32,161 bases of DNA from Actinomycetes bacterium (GCA_030426725.1 JAUHXZ010000027.1:1-32161), one strand, 5' to 3'; positions 10,299-18,953 are shown, counted from the first letter of the stretch. Made by a program: numbers and translations. Notes: a model not told the origin generated them from the letters alone.

Positions 10299-11146
10299 TC
10301 CCCGACCTCGCTGACCTGTCTCCGCCCGTGCGCGCCGCCGCCGGGCGCTGGCTGGACGACGCCGTCGCCCCCCTCGACCCGGCAATCCGGCGCGGGGTGC
10401 GGGAGGATCTTGCCGCGGAGTTGTCTGCGCGGCTCGAGGCGTCAGCCTCCGAGGAGGATCTGGCCGCCGTCACCGCCAGTATGGGCCTCCCGCCGGTGAC
10501 GGATCCCGCCGATCGGCACGGCGAAGATCAGACGCTCGGTGCTCGCCTCGCGCGGCGCTGGTGGGACCCGACGTCGCACCGTATTCTCGTCCCCCGGTTG
10601 ATGGGGCTGGGGTGGGACGTCAACTTCGGGGCCGTCGCGGTCCGCTTGGGGCTGATCGAACCAGACGCCGAGGACGTGCCGTTCGCCAGCACGCCCGACC
10701 GCGCCATGAGGGCTGTCGCGGCGCTGCCACTCGTCCTTTCGGCCGCTGTCGTCACCCATTACGCGGTTCGGGGCAGTGGTCTCCCCCAGCACCTTCCCCA
10801 GCACTGGGACTGGCGCGGGGAGCCGGATCGCTGGACCACCCGGCGCGATGCCGCCCTGCTCGACTCCGGCATGGCCACCGCCGGCGCGGCGCTCGCGCTC
10901 TACGGGGCCGCCGGATCGGTCCGTGGGGCCCGTCGCGCGGGTGCCCTGGCAGCGGCTTCCACGCTGTCGGCAACGACCGTCGGGATCGTGCTCCTGCGTA
11001 CCCTCGGGAGCACGCGAGTCCCCTGGGGCGCCCCGGCGCTCACCTCGGCGGCACTCACAGCCCCGGCCGCCACACTCTTCGCCCTCGCCCGAGCCGGACG
11101 CGCCGCCGAACGCGACCGGGACCTCTCCTCCGGAGGAGCCTCATGA
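10295..11146 (+). CDS. DUF1648-like integral membrane protein
   Basis: This is a 283-residue membrane protein of unknown function. The first 100 residues are soluble and acidic, with a HAAS-like LAAELSARLEASASEEDLAAV segment. Then follow four or so hydrophobic helices (about 145-165, 200-220, 230-250, 255-275). The loop with LPQHWDWRGEPDRWTTRRDA matches the 'P.HW...G.PDRW' pattern of DUF1648 proteins. AAGGAGG lies 4 nt before the ATG, which overlaps the padR stop. Co-transcription with PadR and a CPBP protease suggests an envelope-stress or bacteriocin/immunity role, but that is inference. Confidence 0.7.
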   Translation: MIPDLADLSPPVRAAAGRWLDDAVAPLDPAIRRGVREDLAAELSARLEASASEEDLAAVTASMGLPPVTDPADRHGEDQTLGARLARRWWDPTSHRILVPRLMGLGWDVNFGAVAVRLGLIEPDAEDVPFASTPDRAMRAVAALPLVLSAAVVTHYAVRGSGLPQHLPQHWDWRGEPDRWTTRRDAALLDSGMATAGAALALYGAAGSVRGARRAGALAAASTLSATTVGIVLLRTLGSTRVPWGAPALTSAALTAPAATLFALARAGRAAERDRDLSSGGAS

Positions 11147-12129
11147 TCGCCACCGGAACCCCCATGGACGGTATCCGCACGACGCCGGACTCACCTCGAC
11201 CACCGGCCGGGGTCGCCTGGCGCAGGGTCGCGCTGTTCCTGCTGATCGCGATGGGCGGCGGTTGGGGTGTCGGCTACCTGCTCTGGCGGGTCGCACGATC
11301 CATCCCGGCCGAACTGCTGCCCTTGTTGTCCCTGTCCTTGGCGGTCGTCTACATGCCACTGCCGCTGGCAGCGGGCGTGGTCCTCGAACGCGTGGCCGGA
11401 CGCCGGCCGCCCCTCCTTCGTCGCGCCTGGGCAGGGCTCCGGCGCCCCCGGCGGTGGCTGATGCTCCTCACCGCCGGCGTCCTCCCCGCCGTGGCGATCG
11501 CCGTCCTGAGCCTCGGCCTCGCCATCGCCCTATCCGTCTTGGGAGTACCGGGTGCCGGAGAACTCGTGAGGACCACGACCGACCTCGCCGGTCAACTGTC
11601 CGCCATCAGCGGGCAGGAGATCCCCGCGGAACTCGCTTCGACGCTGCCGCCCGTCCCGGTCGTCTTCGCGGTGTCGTTCGTCCAGGCGGTCGTCTTCGGT
11701 GCGACGCTCAACGCGGTGTTCGCGCTCGGGGAGGAGTACGGCTGGCGCGGCGTGCTCGCCGAGGAACTCGCCCCGCTCGGGGCGCTGCGCGCCAACCTCC
11801 TCATCGGGACCGTGTGGGGTCTATGGCACGCGCCGCTGATCATCTGGCTGGGGCACAATTTCGGCGACCAGTGGCGCGGCGGGGTGCCGATGATGGTGGC
11901 GGTCTGCATCCCGTTCGGTTTCGTTCTGGCCTGGTCGGCGGCTCGGGCCGGCTTGTTCGGGGCCGCGGTCGGACACGGGGTCTTCAACGGCACGATGGGC
12001 GTCCTGCTCCTGCTCGTCGCCGGCGCCAACCCGCTCGTCACTCCGATCGGAGTCGTGGCGGTCGTTGCCTCGACCGTCGTGGCCATCGTGCTGTGGCTCG
12101 GCTTCCCGCCCGACCACCCATGCCGGTGA
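11143..12129 (+). CDS. CPBP-family intramembrane metalloprotease
   Basis: This 328-residue protein has about eight hydrophobic segments. The Abi/CPBP (Rce1-like) motifs are present: EEYGWRG (Glu197, Glu198, Arg202), WGLWHAPLI (His229), and a later AVGHGVFNGTMG supplying another metal-binding histidine. All residues needed for catalysis appear intact. Bacterial members serve in peptide maturation, self-immunity to bacteriocins or anti-sigma cleavage; the substrate here is unknown. GGAGGAG lies 4 nt before the ATG, and the start overlaps the previous stop by ATGA, so the three genes form one operon. Confidence 0.88.
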   Translation: MIATGTPMDGIRTTPDSPRPPAGVAWRRVALFLLIAMGGGWGVGYLLWRVARSIPAELLPLLSLSLAVVYMPLPLAAGVVLERVAGRRPPLLRRAWAGLRRPRRWLMLLTAGVLPAVAIAVLSLGLAIALSVLGVPGAGELVRTTTDLAGQLSAISGQEIPAELASTLPPVPVVFAVSFVQAVVFGATLNAVFALGEEYGWRGVLAEELAPLGALRANLLIGTVWGLWHAPLIIWLGHNFGDQWRGGVPMMVAVCIPFGFVLAWSAARAGLFGAAVGHGVFNGTMGVLLLLVAGANPLVTPIGVVAVVASTVVAIVLWLGFPPDHPCR

Positions 12130-12275
12130 GGCAGGGTTCCGAAATTGCTGCATCGCGCCACAAATCCTGGTGCTGCTCTGAGCGTGGGAGTGCGCACCGA
12201 GCCGGCCCCGTACGTCCGACGGGTTGACGGCCGACCGGCGGGCAAGGAGCGTGGGGTGAACTGGAGGAAGGACGG

Positions 12276-12764
12276 GTGCATTGTGACGGGATCCACCCTG
12301 GGACTGCGTCCCGCAGCGCGGACGAGGCGGATGAGCTGACGAGACTGATGGTTGCTTCCGTCGGTCACTGGGGCCACGACGTGAACTTCCCCGCGCTTGT
12401 CGCCGATCTGGCGGAGAACAACGCGGTCACACCGGACTACATGGAGCGCGGGGAGGTGTGGGTGTTGGTCGACGATCTCGGCGAGACGATCGGCTTCTAC
12501 GGTCTGGTGCCCCGCGAGGAGGACGTCGATCTGACGTACATGTTTCTCGAAGCGAACGCCATCGGCGGGGGCTTCGGGCGGCGCCTGTGGCTTCATGCGG
12601 TCACCCGGGCCCGCTCGACGCTCCTGCCTAGGATGCGAATCATGTCCGACCCCGGGGCCATCGGCTTCTACTCGGCGATGGGTGCCCAGCTGGAGCGTCG
12701 GATCGAGGTGGTTCCCGGTTTCGCACTTGGACTCATGTGGTTCGACCTCGACCAGGCCTCGTGA
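12276..12764 (+). CDS. GNAT-family N-acetyltransferase
   Basis: This 162-residue protein has GNAT features: an N-terminal ADELTRLMVASVGHW region, a central strand VWVLVDDLGETIGFYGL, the acetyl-CoA loop as LEANAIGGGFGRRLW, and a C-terminal SDPGAIGFYSAMGA helix-strand typical of amino-group acetyltransferases. The substrate cannot be predicted. The start is GTG at 12276 with GGAGGAAG 6 nt upstream. Its 3' end overlaps the convergent acetyltransferase gene by 32 bp (12733-12764). About 145 bp without a recognisable gene separates it from the CPBP operon. Confidence 0.8.
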   Translation: MHCDGIHPGTASRSADEADELTRLMVASVGHWGHDVNFPALVADLAENNAVTPDYMERGEVWVLVDDLGETIGFYGLVPREEDVDLTYMFLEANAIGGGFGRRLWLHAVTRARSTLLPRMRIMSDPGAIGFYSAMGAQLERRIEVVPGFALGLMWFDLDQAS

Positions 12765-13338
12765 CACCCCGACCCTGCCGGACGCCACCGCCGGGGAGGG
12801 GATCGGTCTCCAGCAAACCGTGCAGGTGTTCGTCGTGGAACCGGCCGTCGACGTAGCGGAACGACTCCCGGAGCGTTCCCTCGTGCGTGAAGCCCGCAGC
12901 CCGTGCAACCGCACAGGACCCGGGATTGTCGACCGCATGGTAGAGATGCACGCGATGCAGCCCGAGCCTGGTGAAGGCGAAGGACGACGCCGTCTGGACG
13001 GCCCTCGCCGCGTATCCCCTGCGCCGTCCCCACGGAGCGGTCCAGTAGCCGATCTCCGCGTCGGCCTGATCGGGATCTATCTTGTGCAGCGACACCGACC
13101 CGACCAGGCGATCGGAGCCGTCGGCCACGGCCCACGAGGCGTGGTCTCCCCCGCTCCAGTCGTTGCGGCTCCAGATGAACCCGGTCGCGGCGTCGTCGCC
13201 GATCGGGCCGGGGTTCCACCGCGCGATCTCGTCGTCGGCGAAGGCGGCCAGCAGATCGGCCTCGTCGTCCAGCCGGAAGTCGCGCAGCGTGATGATGCCC
13301 GCGGGAACGCACACCGGGTGGTCGACGATGTTCACCAT
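12733..13338 (-). CDS. RimJ/RimL-type GNAT acetyltransferase
   Basis: This 201-residue protein resembles ribosomal-protein-alanine N-acetyltransferases. It has ITLRDFRLDDEADLLAAFAD, LVGSVSLHKIDPDQADAEIG, WTAPWGRRRGYAARAVQ (acetyl-CoA P-loop) and HLYHAVDNPGSCAVARAAGF (the Asn-x-x-Ser motif). The target may be a protein N-terminus, an antibiotic or a metabolite. The ATG at 13338 is preceded by TAGGCT 6 nt upstream and no Shine-Dalgarno, so the mRNA may be leaderless. The last 15 or so residues are basic and low complexity, within the overlap with the convergent gene. Confidence 0.82.
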   Translation of the reverse strand: MVNIVDHPVCVPAGIITLRDFRLDDEADLLAAFADDEIARWNPGPIGDDAATGFIWSRNDWSGGDHASWAVADGSDRLVGSVSLHKIDPDQADAEIGYWTAPWGRRRGYAARAVQTASSFAFTRLGLHRVHLYHAVDNPGSCAVARAAGFTHEGTLRESFRYVDGRFHDEHLHGLLETDPLPGGGVRQGRGVTRPGRGRTT

Positions 13339-13344
13339 GGGATC

Positions 13345-13350
13345 AGCCTA
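13345..13350 (-). promoter_or_regulatory. -10 box TAGGCT for the RimJ/L-type gene
   Basis: TAGGCT on the minus strand ends 6 nt before the ATG at 13338. It fits TANNNT and would give a leaderless transcript. The divergent PLP-enzyme gene begins only 39 bp away, so the two promoters must overlap or the start of one is misjudged. Confidence 0.35.
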
Positions 13351-13377
13351 GTTCCGGCCTGACGGGCGACGTGCGGG

Positions 13378-14388
13378 GTGAGCATCAGGGCCCGGGCCGG
13401 TTGGGTACGGTCTGCGTGTGGGCGTGTATCGTCCCCGATCACTCTCGGGGAGGGTCGCACGCCCCTCATCGAAGGTGGCTGGGTCAACGGAAGCAGGCCG
13501 CTCTTCAAGGCGGACTGGCTCAACCCGACGGGCAGCTTCAAGGACCGCGGGACCAGCGTCATGCTGTCCTACCTGCGGGAGCGCAGCGTCACCTCGGTGC
13601 TGGAGGACAGCTCGGGCAACGGGGGCTCGTCGGTCGCGGGCTACGGCGCAGCCGGTGGCCTCCGGGTGAAGATCCTCGCGCCCGCGTCGACGACACCAGG
13701 CAAGATCGCGCAGGTCCGGGCCTACGGAGCCGACGTCCAACTGGTCGAGGGTCCGCGTGAGGAGTCGCAGAAGGAGGCGATCCGACAGGCCGATGACTCG
13801 GCCTTCTACGCCAGTCACAACTGGCAGGCCTTCTTCCTGCAAGGTACGAAGACCCTCGCCTACGAGCTGTGGGAGGACCTCGGCTTCCGAGCCCCCGACA
13901 ACGTGATCGTCCCCGTGGGGGCCGGCAGCAGTCTCCTTGGGTGCTACCTCGGGTTTCGGGAACTTCTCAATGCACGCCAGATCCCGGCCATGCCCCGGCT
14001 CTTCGCCGCCCAACCGCTCAACTGCTCCCCCATCGACGCGGCCTTGCGGGCGGGCGTGGATGCTCCCGTCGGGCGTCCGGTGAAGCCCACGATCGCCGAG
14101 GGGACAGCCATCGCGCGCCCCCTGCGTCTCCGGCAGATCATCGACGCAGTCCGCGAGTCCGCAGGCGGCACTGTCGCCGTCCAGGAGTCCGACATCCTCC
14201 GCGCACTCGACAGCCTCTGTACCCGCGGCCTGCTCGTCGAACCCACGAGCGCGACGGCGGCCGCGGCGTACACCGAGCTCCTGGAGTCCGGTGCCATCCG
14301 GGTGGACCACACCACCGTCGTCGTCCTCACCGGCTCCGGGCTGAAGGCTGCCGAGCGAATCTCCGAGCTGGTCTCGACCCAGCGATAG
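13378..14388 (+). CDS. Threonine synthase-like PLP enzyme (fold type II)
   Basis: This 336-residue protein resembles threonine synthase, which makes threonine from O-phosphohomoserine. The PLP lysine is in LNPTGSFKDRGTS (Lys55), the phosphate-substrate loop is SSGNGGSS, and the cofactor-binding glycine loop is VPVGAGSSLLG. It ends with a VVLTGSGLKA segment typical of the family. It is shorter than most threonine synthases (about 350-420 residues), and the N-terminal zinc-like domain is absent. GTG 13378 has no ribosome binding site. A TACGGT box 6 nt before GTG 13418 points to a start in another frame, so the N-terminus is uncertain. It could be a threonine-synthase-like paralogue rather than thrC. 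Confidence 0.75.
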   Translation: MSIRARAGWVRSACGRVSSPITLGEGRTPLIEGGWVNGSRPLFKADWLNPTGSFKDRGTSVMLSYLRERSVTSVLEDSSGNGGSSVAGYGAAGGLRVKILAPASTTPGKIAQVRAYGADVQLVEGPREESQKEAIRQADDSAFYASHNWQAFFLQGTKTLAYELWEDLGFRAPDNVIVPVGAGSSLLGCYLGFRELLNARQIPAMPRLFAAQPLNCSPIDAALRAGVDAPVGRPVKPTIAEGTAIARPLRLRQIIDAVRESAGGTVAVQESDILRALDSLCTRGLLVEPTSATAAAAYTELLESGAIRVDHTTVVVLTGSGLKAAERISELVSTQR

Positions 14389-14476
14389 CTCGCTCGGCCC
14401 GCGCCGCCCCGACATCTCTGCCCGCCCACGACCTAGGCTGGTGCCTGGAGATCGCCTCGCCGTCAAGGAGCAGCCA

Positions 14477-15094
14477 GTGTCCCGGGGTTCGCAGTTCACC
14501 GCCGTCGTCTTCGACCTGGGCAACGTGCTCGTGGGGTGGGACCCGTACCAGCCCTTCGCCGGCCGCATGACGCGCGACGAATGGGAACAGTCTGCCGCAG
14601 AGGCCGGATTCCCCGCACTCAACGCCATGGCCGACCGCGGGGTCCCCCTGAGCGAGATCACCCGCACAGCGGCCGAAGCCGACGCGCGGCACGGCGAGCT
14701 GATGGACTTCTACTTCCAGGGCTTCGAGCATTCGCTGACCGGGCCAGTTCCGGGCACCGCCGAGATCGTCCGCGACGTGCGCGACGCCGGGCTGAGAGTA
14801 CTCGGGTTGACCAACTGGTCGGGCGAGACGTTCCACCTCGCTCCCGAGTACGCACCGGTGATCGGTGACCTGGAGGCGGTGGTCGTCTCCGGCCGAGAGG
14901 GGGTCTGCAAGCCTAGCCACGAGATCTTCGAACTGATCGCGGACAGGCACGACCTCACCCCGGCGCGGACAGTCTTCGTCGACGACTCCCCGCCCAACGT
15001 CGCGGCGGCCGCCGATCTCGGCTTCACGGCGGTCCGGTTCGTCGACGCCGCCCGGTTGCGCGCTGAACTCCGCGAGATGGGGATCCTGCTCTGA
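14477..15094 (+). CDS. HAD-family phosphatase, YihX-like
   Basis: This 205-residue HAD subfamily IA hydrolase resembles E. coli YihX (alpha-glucose-1-phosphate phosphatase). Motif I is VFDLGNVLVGWDP (nucleophile Asp13), motif II LTNWSG, motif III Lys in VCKPSHEIF, and motif IV VFVDDSPPN. As in YihX, the position two after the nucleophile is Gly rather than Asp. The start is GTG 14477, with AAGGAG 6 nt upstream. It follows the PLP-enzyme gene on the same strand after 88 bp and converges with the DUF5995-like gene. The substrate is not predictable. Confidence 0.85.
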   Translation: MSRGSQFTAVVFDLGNVLVGWDPYQPFAGRMTRDEWEQSAAEAGFPALNAMADRGVPLSEITRTAAEADARHGELMDFYFQGFEHSLTGPVPGTAEIVRDVRDAGLRVLGLTNWSGETFHLAPEYAPVIGDLEAVVVSGREGVCKPSHEIFELIADRHDLTPARTVFVDDSPPNVAAAADLGFTAVRFVDAARLRAELREMGILL

Positions 15095-15238
15095 TGGGGG
15101 CAACCGTCTCCGTCCCCGAGGGAGCTACTCCCCCGGGTCGCCCGCCGCGGCAGCCGCGCCGAGCCCCATGAACCCAGGGAGTTCCGGCACCATCGCATTC
15201 GACGGGGTGCGGCGGTCTCTCGAGCGGATGCGGCCCGC

Positions 15239-16057
15239 TCACTCGGGACGAGGTCCCTTCGCAGGGTCGTCGTCTCCCTGCAACCCGAAGCCCGGCGGTG
15301 GGAGGGTCACACCGAAGCCGGCCACCGCGAGGCGCAGGAGCACCGGGCCGGGTTCGAGAAGTTCCATCGCTTTGGCAGCGGTGAGAACCTCAAGCTCACC
15401 GAGCCTCAGGGCGTACTCGTTGTCGCCCGTCCGCTGCGCCCTCCACAGCTGGATCGTGTTGTTCCACACCTTCACGCGGGCCTCCTTGAGGAATCGACGG
15501 CTGGCGCGGCGATTCAGTGGGGCCAACGCCCGGTCGAGCACTGTCCGGGAGCTACGTGAAGAGATCTCGCCGTCCTCGTCGGCCACGCGGCCGGCCAGGA
15601 TCCGGTCGATCCGCTCATGGTCCCGTCGCCGTCGCGCCAGCGCCTCCGGGCTCTGGAACTCGGCGTCCGGGATCACCGCAAGGAGCGACTGGGGCAGGTC
15701 GTAGTTGATGTGTGCGTTGACCCCGAGGAGCACCTTGAGCAGAGGCGCCTGCGAGGCCGCCTCATCGAAGGCGATCCTCCAGGGTCGTGGGACACGGACA
15801 TCCGAACGGCCCGAGTGCGCGTCGACCGCATCCAGGTAGAAGCCCGCGAACGACAGATCCCACTGTTCCACCCATGCCGGATCTTCGAAGAACCCGTCCC
15901 GGAGGGCATCGTCGACGGCGATGGTGGTGCGTCGGTAGGTCCCGAGGAAGTCACGGAGAGAGAGCTGATCCGGCGGCAGCATGTCGAGCCGCGCGTCCAT
16001 GGCCACCAGCAGTTCGACGATCGACTCCGGGCGTTGCCCGGGCACTGTGCTTGACAC
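15239..16057 (-). CDS. DUF5995-like protein
   Basis: This 272-residue protein has no known function. It looks soluble and mainly helical, with no signal peptide or membrane segment. The block VLLGVNAHINYDLPQSLLAV, preceded by a WRIAFDEA segment, resembles the conserved core of DUF5995 proteins, where histidines and acidic residues suggest a metal or small-molecule site; this family match is from memory. The GTG start at 16057 has GGAGGGG just upstream. It converges with the HAD gene and is followed by 144 bp without a gene. Confidence 0.6.
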   Translation of the reverse strand: MSSTVPGQRPESIVELLVAMDARLDMLPPDQLSLRDFLGTYRRTTIAVDDALRDGFFEDPAWVEQWDLSFAGFYLDAVDAHSGRSDVRVPRPWRIAFDEAASQAPLLKVLLGVNAHINYDLPQSLLAVIPDAEFQSPEALARRRRDHERIDRILAGRVADEDGEISSRSSRTVLDRALAPLNRRASRRFLKEARVKVWNNTIQLWRAQRTGDNEYALRLGELEVLTAAKAMELLEPGPVLLRLAVAGFGVTLPPPGFGLQGDDDPAKGPRPE

Positions 16058-16336
16058 ATCCCCTCCTCAACGCACCCGGCACGTATGACCGGCACATTCA
16101 CCGTATCCGCAAATCACGGCCTCCCAGACCGTTGAGTCAGCTCCTCCCAGGATGACCGACTACCGCGCTCGCACGAAACAGAGGAGGTTGACCGGGAGGA
16201 CGGGGGCGCCAGAGACTGGCCTGCTGATGGTGAATGCCGGCCCGCCCCGGTGGTTCGGGGAGGGCCGGCACTCGGTCTGGTTCGGGTGGTCCGGGAATCG
16301 GCCTGGCCGGTCCCGGACCACCGTTGGGACTTCCGG
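16058..16336. other. Gene-free stretch with terminator hairpins
   Basis: These 279 bp between the DUF5995-like gene and the rhamnosidase fragment hold two inverted repeats (listed separately) and no convincing coding sequence on either strand. The left 100 bp must contain the promoter of the DUF5995-like gene; TTGAGGAGGGG there is its ribosome binding site. Confidence 0.5.
16235..16322 (-). terminator. Two tandem hairpins after the rhamnosidase fragment
   Basis: The first hairpin pairs 16285-16296 with 16311-16322 (12 bp perfect, loop 14 nt) and starts 14 nt after the stop codon. The second pairs 16235-16243 with 16262-16270 (9 bp perfect, with a further CCCC/GGGG inside). Neither has a T-tract. 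They mark the end of the minus-strand transcript that comes from the exporter operon. Confidence 0.6.
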
Positions 16337-17326
16337 TCAGGCGGGCATGAGCGCCTCGGCCTCCGCGATGAGCAGCGCGGCCTCCTCCTCGCTCAGTGCC
16401 TTCCCGGTCTGTGCCTCGACCTCGTTGACGAAGGCCTCCAGCTTGTTAGCCGCGGCCTTCGCGTTGGGGGCGTCGACCACGCTAGCGGGCTTCGCGTTCA
16501 GGCTCGCCGCCACACCGTCGCTGTCGCTGAACGAGGACACGAGGTCCATCAACGACGCGGGGTTCACGGTGAGGAACTCGAACGTCCCGTCCGCCACAGA
16601 GTAGACGTCGTAGCCGTCCTCGCTACGCAGGAACATCGCCCCCGGGGTTAGTTCGAGGGTGGCCCCATCGTCGGTCACCGGCACCCAGATCTCACCCTCG
16701 GTGCCCCCAGGCGCCGTGACCTCGAGGTGGAACATGCTGGTGTCCACGTCCTGGGCCCACTTGACGGTCAACGGACCGTAGGCGGTCGGAACCTGACCCT
16801 GCGCCCACTCCAGATCCACCGGCTGCGGCTTGACCTGCCACGCCTCATAGCCCGGATCCACCGCGGTCGCGCCGACGGTCGCCTCGGTCAGCACCCACGT
16901 CGGACCCGCGCCCCAGGCATGCGCCAGGGAATCGAACCCGCGGTTGGGCAGGCCGTCCTCCATGACGAACTCCCAGAACGTCCCGGTGTAGTACCCGGAA
17001 TCCGGATCCACCTGCAGACCCCACAGGCGCCGCATCAACTCGAGCGCACCAGCGGCGTCATCGCTGCGCAGCCGCGCCAGCATCTCCCACGTGTTGTTCA
17101 ACGGCTCGATCGTGTGGCCGTACGGATCGGTCATCGACGGAGCCGGCTGCGAGATCTCGCTGCCGTGCTCGACCCACGCCGCCTGGAAGTAGTCCAGGAT
17201 GAACTGGACCTGATCATCGGGCGCCACACCGAGCTTGACCGCGTTCATGTTCGCGTCGAGCGGGAACACGTTCGGGCGGCTGTCGGTGTGCGGGAACGTC
17301 GAGCTGTACTTCGGGGTGGCGGTCAT
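16337..17326 (-). pseudogene. Alpha-L-rhamnosidase (GH78-like), C-terminal fragment
   Basis: Only the last third of a rhamnosidase is present (329 residues; intact enzymes are usually 900 or more). The visible part starts in the middle of the alpha/alpha-barrel (NMNAVKLGVAPDDQVQFIL) and includes SLAHAWGAGPTWVLTEATVG, VKPQPVDLEWAQGQVPT and a beta-sandwich tail. After that comes a C-terminal helical segment with NKLEAFVNEVEAQTGKAL. There is no signal peptide. The N-terminal catalytic acid region is missing, so activity is unlikely. The ATG at 17326 overlaps the stop of the exporter gene by ATGA, probably by chance at a deletion or recombination joint. The frame itself is intact. Confidence 0.7.
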
Positions 17327-18231
17327 CGTGAGCCTTTCGTGAGAGGGACGGGTGCCTCGGCTTGCGGTGGCTTCTCGCTTTGGCGTCCACCGCCTCGTTG
17401 GGCGGAGGCTCCTGCGAGGACGACCAGCGCGATGCCCCCCAGTTGCACGGCGCTGGGGGTCTGGGCGAGCACGAGCAGGCCGATGAGGATGCCGAAGGCG
17501 GGCTCGATGGAGAGAAGTGTGCCGAAAGCGGTGTGGGTCATGCGGCGCAGCGCCAGCATCTCAAGGCCGAAAGCGATGACCGGCGTGATCAGCGCGATCC
17601 CTGCCGCTGCCGGAAGCACCCACCAGGTGAGCTGACCGCTGATCACTTGCGGCAGCCCGAATGCCATGGTGGCGATGGCTGCCACTGGGATGGTGAGCGA
17701 CAGGCCCGAGATGCCGGAGAAGCGGTCGCCGACATGCTGCGTGAAGACGTTGTAGAGGCCCCAGCAGATGCCGGCCGCGAGGGCGAACCCGACTCCCGCG
17801 AGGTCGATCGCGCCCTGCCACGGCTCCGTGAGAAGCACCACCCCGATCAGTGCGAGCAACGGCCAAACGAGAGCCTTGCGCTGCTTGCTCATGATAGCGG
17901 CGACGCCGAGCGGGCCGAGAAACTCGATCGCGACTGCGGTACCTAAGGGGATGCGCTCAACGGCGGCGAGGAAGAACGTGGTCATGAACCCCGTCACCAC
18001 ACCAAGCACGACCAGCGCCGGGACGTCCTTGCGGCGCAACGATCCGATCGCGGGGCGGGCGATGAGCCACACGAATCCCGCACCGAAGCACATGCGCAAC
18101 CATGCAGTACCCGCGGCGCCGACTTGATCGATCACAGGTACCGATAGGGCGTTCGACAGCTGCACGGCGAGCATTGCCGTGACCGCCGTAGACCACGGCG
18201 GCACCCCGCTCGCCAGACCCGGGCGGTTCAT
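17323..18231 (-). CDS. EamA/RhtA-type amino-acid exporter
   Basis: This 302-residue protein has ten hydrophobic segments arranged as two EamA repeats, the drug/metabolite transporter fold. FLGPLGVAA in the first repeat and SIEPAFGILIGLLVL in the second are typical of RhtA-like threonine/homoserine exporters. The C-terminal tail (after about residue 275) is basic and proline-rich. Start and stop both overlap neighbours by ATGA. It is the third gene of an operon with an XRE-cupin regulator and a B3/B4-domain protein. Export of an amino acid or analogue is the likely role; the substrate is inferred from the family only. Confidence 0.85.
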   Translation of the reverse strand: MNRPGLASGVPPWSTAVTAMLAVQLSNALSVPVIDQVGAAGTAWLRMCFGAGFVWLIARPAIGSLRRKDVPALVVLGVVTGFMTTFFLAAVERIPLGTAVAIEFLGPLGVAAIMSKQRKALVWPLLALIGVVLLTEPWQGAIDLAGVGFALAAGICWGLYNVFTQHVGDRFSGISGLSLTIPVAAIATMAFGLPQVISGQLTWWVLPAAAGIALITPVIAFGLEMLALRRMTHTAFGTLLSIEPAFGILIGLLVLAQTPSAVQLGGIALVVLAGASAQRGGGRQSEKPPQAEAPVPLTKGSR

Positions 18232-18953
18232 GCGCTCACCAGCCGACTGGATACATGGACGGTCTCCCCCAGGCTCGTCAGGGCGCCTACCAGCGCGTCA
18301 CCTGCGGCGCGCAGCTCCTCGTCCGTGACGGGAGCGAGTGCATCGACGATGAAAAGCGCCGCCTGTGTCATGTCGGTCAGTGCAGTGCGTCGGCCCTGCC
18401 GCCAGTTCCACCGACGGCACGTCACCCCAGCGTTATCGCACCAGACGACCTCGCCCGGTTCGGGGTTCTCGATCAGGTCCTCGCCGTTCGCAACAGTGTC
18501 GAACGGCTCGGCGCCCGTGGCACGGATCAGACGTGCTGGGCCGTCGTATCGGTGGAAGTCCTCCCCGCCGAGGGGAATCTGGTGCAGCACGGAGACTGCG
18601 TTGTAGACGTCGGTCAGGGCATTCACTCGAGGCAAACCATTCGCAGCGCGACGGGTGAGAGCCTCGAGGCTGTTGCGCGTCCGCTGAGGCTTTGCGCCGA
18701 ATGCTCGGTACGCGTCCCGCCACGAAGCGATACCCGGCAACTCATCAACGGGCGAATCTGCCAGGAGAGCCCCGGCATGGGCCTCAGCCCTGGCGACGAA
18801 CCCGTCAACAACATCCTCGCCCTGACCGGACCCAGTCGGGGCGAGGCCGTCGACCACGAGCAGCAAGGCACGATAGTCGGGGCGCAGCGCGAAAACGGCC
18901 TCGTCGACAGCGCAGGCGTCGAGGAACATCGCAGGGGTGAGTTTCTCAGGCAT
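18228..18953 (-). CDS. B3/B4 tRNA-binding domain protein (PheRS beta-like editing fold)
   Basis: This 241-residue stand-alone B3/B4 domain protein is related to the editing module of the phenylalanyl-tRNA synthetase beta chain. Visible are LPGIASWRDAYRAFGAKPQR, TRNSLEALTRRAANGLPRVNALTDVYNAVSVLHQIPLGGED (conserved core, given in part) and EVVWCDNAGVTCRRWNWRQG. Some relatives are described as hydrolases or editing factors, but no reaction is established for this group. The ATG at 18953 has GGAGGG upstream and overlaps the regulator gene by 8 bp. Its coupling to an EamA exporter suggests handling of a non-standard amino acid or its tRNA ester. Confidence 0.8.
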   Translation of the reverse strand: MPEKLTPAMFLDACAVDEAVFALRPDYRALLLVVDGLAPTGSGQGEDVVDGFVARAEAHAGALLADSPVDELPGIASWRDAYRAFGAKPQRTRNSLEALTRRAANGLPRVNALTDVYNAVSVLHQIPLGGEDFHRYDGPARLIRATGAEPFDTVANGEDLIENPEPGEVVWCDNAGVTCRRWNWRQGRRTALTDMTQAALFIVDALAPVTDEELRAAGDALVGALTSLGETVHVSSRLVSA

